A stretch of 43,407 nt of DNA, from contig NZ_JAMXXK010000031.1 of assembly GCF_024129735.1 (NCBI RefSeq), positions 1 through 43,407 on the forward strand. Reading direction: 5' to 3'. Numbering within the stretch: the first letter of the stretch is position 1; every line of letters begins with the position of its first letter. The notes beneath the pieces are model-generated. The model saw only the letters and a list, made by a program, of their open reading frames with translations. It ran no database searches and had not been told where the DNA came from. The position numbers and the translations under genes are program-made. The stretch comes from Acinetobacter lwoffii (lineage in GTDB: Bacteria; Pseudomonadota; Gammaproteobacteria; Pseudomonadales; Moraxellaceae). Of the stretch, positions 38,301 through 43,407 are shown one piece after another.

Positions 38301-41300
38301 TGCCAATAATCAGCTAGAAATTATCAACTTAAAAGATGGGCAGCTTCTTGGTTATGCCCAAACAGCGGTTCAGGTTAAGGGTGCTGCTGGCACACAACTA
38401 CAACTGTGGGTAAATGGCACACAGGTTTCTGAGAAACGCATTGGTAAACGTGCAATATTGCCTGACTTACAGGTTGCAGGTCTGGATTTTATCGGTGTCG
38501 ATCTTGCTGTGGGTAAAAACAGTATTGAAGTTCGTCAAGTCGACATGATGGGTAATGTTCGGGATAGCAAACAGGTCAATGTGATTGTCCCTGACCAAAT
38601 GGATAAGCTGTTACTTGAGTCAGCCAAAGTACAACCGCAAGCCAACGGTCGTGATTATTTCAATGTAACCATGAAAATTGTTGACCGTAATGGCACATTG
38701 GTTTCTACCAGAACTCCAGTTACGCTCGACAGCTCGATTGGTAAAATTGAGTTGACTGACCTGGACCCGAAACAACCTGGTATTCAGGTGTTTGTTGAGG
38801 GCGGTACACTTGTTGTGCCAATAAAGGCGCCAATTGAGGCGGGTGAAGGAACGCTGTCGGTTGAAAGTGGTATTTTTCATAGCAGTACACCAATACGTTT
38901 CTTACCTGATTTACGTCCGATCATTGCAGTTGGTTTGGTAGAAGGATCAATTAACTTTAAGAAATTTGACCCGAAACAGTTAAGCAATGTCGGTTCGCAG
39001 GATGGGTTTGAGGAAGAACTGCAAGAGATTTCATCATCGGACAATGGCAAAAGCAATGTGACAGGGCGTGCAGCCATGTTCCTGAAAGGGAAAGTCAGGG
39101 GTGAATATCTACTAACCCTTGCCTATGATTCTGACAAGGATAAAAACCAGCGCTTGTTCCGTGATATTCGTCCAGATGAATATTATCCAGTTTATGGTGA
39201 CTCGGCGGCGAAAGGTTTTGATGCACAAACAACAAGTAAGCTCTACGTGCGTGTGGATAAAGGCCGTTCTTATGCCATGTATGGTGATTATGTTACCCGT
39301 ACTGAAAATGATGAGGGCCTGGCTTTAGGTCAATATAGCCGTTCATTAACAGGTGTTCGTGGGGCTGTCGAAACAGACCGCTATAAAGTCACGGCCTTTG
39401 CTGCGCAGACCAATACGCAACAGGTGACCAATGAACAACGTGCTATGGGGATTTCAGGTCCGTATAGCATGGGCAATGTCAATACCGATGATGTGCTTGC
39501 CAATAGTGAAAAAGTTGAGGTGGTGACCCGTGACCGCGATAATCCAGGCCTGATCATTTCGCGTAGCACTTTGGCACGTTTTACCGATTATGAAGTAGAT
39601 ACCTTTAGCAACAGCATTTACTTAAAAGATCCTGTACCAAGTGTCGATGCTGACCTGAATCCAGTCTATCTGCGTATTACAGTGGAATCTGAGCAGGGTG
39701 GGGATGAATACACGGTTGGTGGTGTTACAGGCTCGGTGAAGCTGCTGGATCAGGTGAAAGTGGGCGGGGCTTATGTAAAAAGCAATAATCCACTAACGCA
39801 GGACCAGTTGGCCAGTGTCAATACCGTGGTGAAATTTGCCGACAAGGGTAAATTGATTGCTGAGTTTGCCCGTTCTGAAAATATCAATGACGGTTTAAAC
39901 TCTTTAACACAGATTAACACCACGGCAGATGCAACAGGTAAATTATCGGGGAATGCGGCTCGTGTTGAACTGAACTATGCCTATAAGAATATGGAGCTGA
40001 AAACCTACCATAATCAGGCAGATACAGGGTTCTATAACACTGCGGCACCAATCACCGCTGGACGTAAGGAAAGTGGTATAAAAGGGCGTACGCAACTGGG
40101 TAAGATCGGTTTGGCAAAACTGGAGGCCATCCGTACTGAAGATTTGCAAAGTGGTGTCAATCAGGGTGTTTCTGCCAGTATCGAACGTGCGATCAGCCGT
40201 ATTGTCGCGGTTGAGCTGGGTCTCAAGTATTACGATGAGTCTAAGAATCCAGCATTGTTGGGGGCTTCACAAACAGCGCCGTATCATGGTTTAACCGCAC
40301 GTACAAAAATCACCACACAGCTTCCTTGGCAGGGTTCAAATGTTTTTGCTGAATATGAGCAGGATGTTTCCGAAGCTGAGCGTCGTAATTTTGCCTTGGG
40401 TGCGAATTACCAGATTAATTCAAAACTACGTGCCTATGGTCGCCATGAGTTGGTGTCCAGTATTCAGGGACTGTATGACCTAAATAACAATCAGCGTCGT
40501 AATGTCACAGTGTTTGGTCTGGACAGTAAATATAACAATAACGGTACGGCATTTAGTGAATATCGTGTTCGCGATGGCATCAGTGCGCGCGAAGCTGAAG
40601 CTGCAATCGGTTTACGTAACCGTTGGGAACTGGAAAAAGGCTTCTATGCAACCACCAGTTTTGAACAGGTGAAGTCATTGTCAAAAGCAGATACCGATAA
40701 CCAAAATTCCGATAACACTGCTGCATCTTTAGGTGTGGAATATCTGGCCAATCCAAACTGGAAAGCTGTTGCGAGAATTGAAGCACGTTGGGCTGACCAG
40801 TCTGACACCATCCTGAATAATCTGGGGATTGCCTACAAATATTCCAATGACGTGACTTTATTGGCGAAAAATGTAGTTAGCCTGACTGATAGTAAGAATG
40901 AAAACAGTGGTGATCGCCTGGTTGATCGTTTCCAGGTGGGGGCTGCCTACCGTGACACTGAGCACAATCGTTTTGATGCGCTGACCAAGGTGGAATACCG
41001 CTATGACAGTAACAAGTCAGATTTAAATAATCCATACTTAAAGCATGTCTATATTTTTTCAAATCACTTGAATTATCATCCAAGTCGCGATATTACCCTT
41101 TCAGGCCAATATGCAGTTAAAAATGTGGACACAACGTTCTCTGGTTTGGAGTCAAGTGGTATGACACATATGCTCAGTGGTCGGGCAATGTATGACATCA
41201 ATGAACGTTGGGATGCGGGTATTCATACAGGCGTGTTATGGTCGAACATGAGTTCGGGCCGCCGTGTTTTGGTTGGGGGGGAAGTGGGCTATTTGCTGGC

Positions 41301-41469
41301 TGCAAACCTCTGGTTATCAGGTGGTTATAACTTCTCTGGCTATAAAGATGATGATCTGGTGGATAGTGACACAACTCTTCAGGGCGCATATGTACGCTTT
41401 AGATTCAAGTTTGATGAGAACCTGTTTTCTCGCAACAATTCTACCGTGAACGCTTCAAGAGAACCATAA
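35377..41469 (+). CDS. Giant DUF11/SdrD-B protein with C-terminal outer-membrane barrel (protein 6)
   Basis: A 2030-residue exported protein starting at GTG 35377 (GGGTAAG upstream), with a signal peptide cut near YAA-NMP. The N-terminal module matches the other DUF11 proteins (IQNIAYATYVAPDGKS, loop DTNKNGQFDTDD at 125-136). Next come a CNA-B/transthyretin-like unit (about 479-552: DAKTGLPVAGATVTLLDQNG), a DUF11 domain (about 615-745: FEEYTVTVANRGTVDSKDVS), an SdrD B-like unit (about 750-811: DCNRNGVQDAGEVGVPG, SEGKYDFYGIS), linker, and an invasin-type Ig-like unit (about 1085-1175). From about 1180 on, alternating strands such as GEYLLTLAYDSDKDK and VYGDSAAKGFD, through to GAYVRFRFKF, predict a large beta-barrel. 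Such hybrids recur next to DUF11 genes in other proteobacteria but lack an assigned function. It could anchor or export the neighbouring subunits. Confidence 0.85.
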   Translation: MLQQKQSRAFHNMTFMLSTLTVSILSAQYGYAANMPEVGSSIQNIAYATYVAPDGKSQQSVSNTVEINVSALYAIALTTPPVQEIEPSTRVIWANTLVNNSNAPVNVQLEALTINELSNVKIYVDTNKNGQFDTDDQQLTTNVALAVGQSVHLWVVATASATLTESQQLNLPLKATLVEDNSVIATATDSAINYGPQLVATKEVVQKTFEPSANASYDLNYTLAITNQGKKAARPVDVMIDGQAQKMVLLVDDLPANTTFKSAQLKNTQAKVLYKQTGNNYTTTLPSDFSKVDQLVVGFPQIEANITEQVDLTVTMNRNIAKTTVKNTYKVSYATTNSQKEVLSNPALTVVGGLAVINNKSGDFQNVLTTGSVNKPLYLEAQNASCNADRYTADKVKIKLKSAKTGDLEEVIGVETGPNTGVFHYTLPTAFAEVGVSYDALLQTIKRDQVQVSLTDCLDAQGNSTQTFTDISTQVLIDPYGTVFDAKTGLPVAGATVTLLDQNGQPIADNIAYKLDEQTGELVTIPAKQVTNSEGEFIYPLVKAGTYSFVVDTTTIPGNTRYSFVSDKSVYPSFPADKAVDLEWSYAGKFTLNNADPALNIDIPIDPDLTVPTSPLFVQKVATNKNSEIGEFEEYTVTVANRGTVDSKDVSITDTLPRGFIYVQGSMRIDGTKVADPLGGKGPYLKLGLGTLTPSKEVKVQYRVYIGPNALNGDGINRVRAKDGQGIESNEASAKVEVTPGAMISDGFIVGKIFTDCNRNGVQDAGEVGVPGVRIYLEDGSYVVTDSEGKYDFYGISAKTHVLKVDRTSLPVDSELVLIGNRQAGDPNSRFVDLKRGELHRADFAIANGTGQCSQALLQQIAERKKRIEQDNTNLEQVLRSDLTIDPVFSKITDVKGQPASGCISAQGIRANCNLDFSKEQAKELKEVTFEPEKSGVASSVALPLTETLAATESVPAESTQAAKMLSLETVLENAANNQLEIINLKDGQLLGYAQTAVQVKGAAGTQLQLWVNGTQVSEKRIGKRAILPDLQVAGLDFIGVDLAVGKNSIEVRQVDMMGNVRDSKQVNVIVPDQMDKLLLESAKVQPQANGRDYFNVTMKIVDRNGTLVSTRTPVTLDSSIGKIELTDLDPKQPGIQVFVEGGTLVVPIKAPIEAGEGTLSVESGIFHSSTPIRFLPDLRPIIAVGLVEGSINFKKFDPKQLSNVGSQDGFEEELQEISSSDNGKSNVTGRAAMFLKGKVRGEYLLTLAYDSDKDKNQRLFRDIRPDEYYPVYGDSAAKGFDAQTTSKLYVRVDKGRSYAMYGDYVTRTENDEGLALGQYSRSLTGVRGAVETDRYKVTAFAAQTNTQQVTNEQRAMGISGPYSMGNVNTDDVLANSEKVEVVTRDRDNPGLIISRSTLARFTDYEVDTFSNSIYLKDPVPSVDADLNPVYLRITVESEQGGDEYTVGGVTGSVKLLDQVKVGGAYVKSNNPLTQDQLASVNTVVKFADKGKLIAEFARSENINDGLNSLTQINTTADATGKLSGNAARVELNYAYKNMELKTYHNQADTGFYNTAAPITAGRKESGIKGRTQLGKIGLAKLEAIRTEDLQSGVNQGVSASIERAISRIVAVELGLKYYDESKNPALLGASQTAPYHGLTARTKITTQLPWQGSNVFAEYEQDVSEAERRNFALGANYQINSKLRAYGRHELVSSIQGLYDLNNNQRRNVTVFGLDSKYNNNGTAFSEYRVRDGISAREAEAAIGLRNRWELEKGFYATTSFEQVKSLSKADTDNQNSDNTAASLGVEYLANPNWKAVARIEARWADQSDTILNNLGIAYKYSNDVTLLAKNVVSLTDSKNENSGDRLVDRFQVGAAYRDTEHNRFDALTKVEYRYDSNKSDLNNPYLKHVYIFSNHLNYHPSRDITLSGQYAVKNVDTTFSGLESSGMTHMLSGRAMYDINERWDAGIHTGVLWSNMSSGRRVLVGGEVGYLLAANLWLSGGYNFSGYKDDDLVDSDTTLQGAYVRFRFKFDENLFSRNNSTVNASREP

Positions 41470-41471
41470 AG

Positions 41472-42272
41472 ATGAAATATGTCACACCTGCCTTGCGTCA
41501 ATTTTATCGTGGTGCTGCAACTGTTGTAGTTTGCTGGAGCGTGATGGTTTGGGCAAAAAATCCTGATCATTTGGCTGCACCTGTTATGGCGCAAGATTCT
41601 CCAGATACTACAGCCCAGTCAGGTATTTATAATCCAAAAGATCAACAGGTTGCTGCCTTGCAAACACGTCTCGTTCCTTTTTTGAATGAACAGGGAATTG
41701 AACGTTATCATGCTGTCAAAGCAGCCGCATGGTTGACTTATGCAGCCCATGAGGGAAGTGAAAAAAGTGCAACGGTTGCGCGAAAAGAGGCCCTTGCCCA
41801 GGCGGAAATGATTATAGTGGCATTAGAGCAAGGTCAGGCTAAGCAGTTAAGTTTAACCACACCGATTCTGTCTACCTCAAGTGTAATGCGTCGGGATTTA
41901 TGGGCAAATACTGAATTATTGAAACAGCATGCAGGTTTTTCCTGTGCCCAGTCTCAGATTGCACAGGCAGAGGTGATGCTGGTCTGGGCAGCCGCTGAAC
42001 ATTGTGAGTTGGGCTGGCGACATTCACGGGAGCTGTTTTTATCAGCACAGCGCTTAATTGATCAGGCAAATAGTCGGGCGTTTAGTTGCAGTGCAGATGT
42101 TCCTCAACAGCTTCCGAAAATTAGTTATCCATCTTTACAGGAACTGAATGGCAGTGAGCAGGGATGTCATGGTGTGGTCGGAACATGGCCGATTTGGTCG
42201 CCACAACAAAAAACAGTCATCTCTGAAACCTCAACCTTGGCAAGAGTCACCAACATAAGATACACTAAATAA
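41472..42272 (+). CDS. Exported helical protein 7, probably a truncated OmpA-type partner
   Basis: A 266-residue protein starting 2 bp after the barrel gene, with a signal peptide MKYVTPALRQFYRGAATVVV ending near VWA-KN. The mature part is mostly helical: ERYHAVKAAAWLTYAAHEGS, ARKEALAQAEMIIVALEQGQ, CAQSQIAQAEVMLVWAAAEH and GWRHSRELFLSAQRLIDQA, with four cysteines. This helical pattern resembles the N-terminal part of some OmpA-family proteins found beside DUF11/barrel genes; the peptidoglycan-binding OmpA domain expected after it is absent. The last 13 residues and the stop are encoded by the right direct repeat (from 42232), so the native C-terminus was probably cut off by the rearrangement. 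OmpA kinship is inferred from memory of the family. Confidence 0.65.
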   Translation: MKYVTPALRQFYRGAATVVVCWSVMVWAKNPDHLAAPVMAQDSPDTTAQSGIYNPKDQQVAALQTRLVPFLNEQGIERYHAVKAAAWLTYAAHEGSEKSATVARKEALAQAEMIIVALEQGQAKQLSLTTPILSTSSVMRRDLWANTELLKQHAGFSCAQSQIAQAEVMLVWAAAEHCELGWRHSRELFLSAQRLIDQANSRAFSCSADVPQQLPKISYPSLQELNGSEQGCHGVVGTWPIWSPQQKTVISETSTLARVTNIRYTK

Positions 42273-42290
42273 CATAATTGGTATGTTAGT

Positions 42291-42326
42291 AAACTCTATA
42301 TATAACAGTTATATAGAGTTTTTATT
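42291..42326. terminator. Intrinsic terminator in the right direct repeat
   Basis: AAACTCTATAT pairs with ATATAGAGTTT around TAACAGTT, followed by TTATTTT. It lies 19 bp after the stop of protein 7 and could end the DUF11 operon. It is a sequence variant of the hairpin at 18583-18616. Confidence 0.65.
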
Positions 42327-42426
42327 TTGTGTGGTGTAATTTAATGTAGGGTGGGGTAATTTGATTTTTGGTCACTAATTTATTGTGATAATCAACAATA
42401 ATAACCAACATACACATGCTTAATCT

Positions 42427-42630
42427 AAAGGTATTTTACTGACTGGTATAATTTTATGATGAGAGGGGGGTTGCCTGGGGCTACGGTTTCTGTTTTGCTT
42501 TTTGACGTAACACGTACAAATATAAGCTTTCTACTTTTTCACGTGCCTAGGGTGTGGTACGCAAGAATCGCAATGATGATTTAACACTTGGATCTATGCA
42601 AAAACATCTAACTTCAATTTTACGACTTAA
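42427..42630 (-). pseudogene. DUF2132 (VF530-like) gene, 3' fragment with nonsense codon
   Basis: On the minus strand the residues [20 protein letters not shown] then LRTTP are followed by TAG where the left copy has TGG (tryptophan), then AREKV. The 5' half is missing because the IS3-family element begins at about 42633. Here the KIE-V-R-C-F reading frame, broken in the left copy, is intact, so the two copies decayed independently. Confidence 0.75.
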
Positions 42631-42632
42631 AC

Positions 42633-43407
42633 TGAACCGTACCGGGTTTGTCGGAGACTTTTTTATTTAAGTTAGGCCACCTGACCTAACGGGTTAATCT
42701 TGTCATAGTACATTGCTTCAAACTCAAAAGGTGATACAACCCAGTGCACTGTGTACACGCTTTTTATTGAACCAATCTACCCAGTTTAGTGTCGCAAGTT
42801 GTACATCTGCTAAACCTTGCCAATCTGCTTTTAGATATTCAATCACCTCTGTTTTGTATAAGCCATTCACCGTTTCAGCCAGAGCATTATCGTATGAATC
42901 ACCAGTTGTACCGACTGATGCTCGTAAATTTGCAGCTTCTAAACGATTGGTATAGCGAATAGAAAGATATTGAACACCTCTATCGGAATGATGAATCACA
43001 TTCTTTGGCATGCCTCGATCGTGCAATGCATTGCTCCAATGCATCGAGCACCATATCTGTATTCATTCGTGTAGATACTTTCCATCCAACTATTGCTCGT
43101 GAGAACACATCAATAACAAATGCGGTATATACCCAGCCTGAATGAGTTTGAATATAGGTAAAGTCACCCACCCATAGTTGGTTTGGATGATCAGCATTAA
43201 AATTACGTTTCACTAAATCATCTGCCCGTTTTTGGTCATCTCGGCTACGGGTGGTTTGTTTGTTCTTACCTCGCCAAACACCTTGTATACCTAGCTTTTG
43301 CATTAATCGAGCAACAGTACAGCGTGCAATAATATAGCCTTCACGTTTCAGTTTTTGCCAGACTTTACGTACACCATACCGACCTGAACTTTCCTTCCAA
43401 ATTCGTT
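42633..43407 (-). mobile_element. IS3-family element (IS51-like), partial at window edge
   Basis: The outer end TGAACCGTACCGGGTTTGTC is a typical IS3-family (IS51-like) terminal repeat; it begins just after the direct repeat. The element reads leftward (transposase on the minus strand) and runs past the window end, so its other terminus, OrfA and the target duplication cannot be seen. It truncated the right DUF2132 copy. Confidence 0.8.
42672..43407 (-). pseudogene. IS3-family OrfB transposase with two frameshifts
   Basis: The rve integrase core is readable: NQLWVGDFTYIQTHSGWVYT (first Asp), VIHHSDRGVQYLS (second Asp) and GDSYDNALAETVNGLYK (Glu), ending NWVDWFNKKRVHSALGC. One extra base around 43030 shifts the frame after MVLDALEQ. 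A second shift (two bases missing, about 42737) splits GCIT from the FEFEAMYYDKINPLGQVA end, whose stop is at 42672. As written, no full-length transposase is made; a sequencing error cannot be excluded. The N-terminal part lies beyond the window. Confidence 0.8.

Larger units (their letters stand above)
42232..42630. repeat. Long direct repeat, right copy (DR-R)
   Basis: This is the same-orientation partner of 18524-18921, about 90% identical. It starts inside the 3' end of protein 7 and stops 2 bp before the IS3-family element. Shared landmarks are the terminator hairpin, GTCACTAATTTATTGTGATA and the DUF2132 3' half. The copy-to-copy distance is 23,708 bp. Apart from these, 42273-42632 holds no other gene. 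Confidence 0.9.

Noticed and set aside
18524..42630. The block as a prophage or integrative conjugative element.
   Set aside because: No integrase, phage structural, conjugation or replication gene is visible, and no tRNA attachment site; the long repeats are gene-derived and not short att sites.

Overview
The window looks like a chromosomal segment of an Acinetobacter-type gammaproteobacterium (Moraxellaceae). The pointers are AT-rich DNA, a bioB / bioH / bioA-F-C-D biotin region, an lldP-lldR-lldD lactate operon, a Fur-box siderophore receptor operon with PepSY, DUF3649 and DUF3325 partners, and many IS remnants (IS3, IS5, IS982). The species cannot be named from sequence alone.

Layout. 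1-300: remnants of an IS5-family and an IS3-family transposase. 298-5325 (minus): Fur-box-controlled operon for a TonB-dependent siderophore receptor, a DUF4198-like periplasmic protein, DUF3649, a PepSY reductase-like membrane protein and DUF3325. 5541-7140: IS graveyard holding the remains of a TolC-type efflux gene. 7276-12991 (plus): biotin synthesis genes; bioB is followed by its own terminator, then come a BioH-like esterase and the overlapping bioAFCD operon. 12996-14618: a decayed sensor histidine kinase and more IS remnants. 14665-18417: the L-lactate operon, with two LldR-type operators around its promoter, one of them the centre of a 39-bp perfect palindrome.

18524-42630 is the accessory part. 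A direct repeat of about 400 bp (about 90% identical copies), carrying the 3' half of a DUF2132 (VF530) gene, brackets it. Inside are a methyltransferase + AlkB-like dioxygenase pair (minus), a cas-less, partly decayed CRISPR-like array with 37-bp repeats, an intact IS5-family element inserted 22 bp beyond the last good repeat, and a roughly 19.8-kb same-strand cluster of seven exported proteins. Six of these are built from DUF11-like (bacterial conserved repeat) beta modules. One is a 2030-residue protein ending in a predicted outer-membrane beta-barrel. The seventh is a small helical exported protein whose C-terminus runs into the downstream repeat, so it is probably a truncated OmpA-type protein.

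How the parts may work together: the iron, biotin and lactate modules are ordinary metabolism. The DUF11 cluster looks like one surface system, with modular secreted subunits sharing a ~110-residue C-terminal domain, a small single-domain accessory subunit, a barrel protein that could anchor or export them, and a periplasmic or peptidoglycan-facing partner. Its function is unknown and is the best candidate here for an undescribed system. The right end (42633-43407) is a frameshifted IS3-family element that runs off the window.
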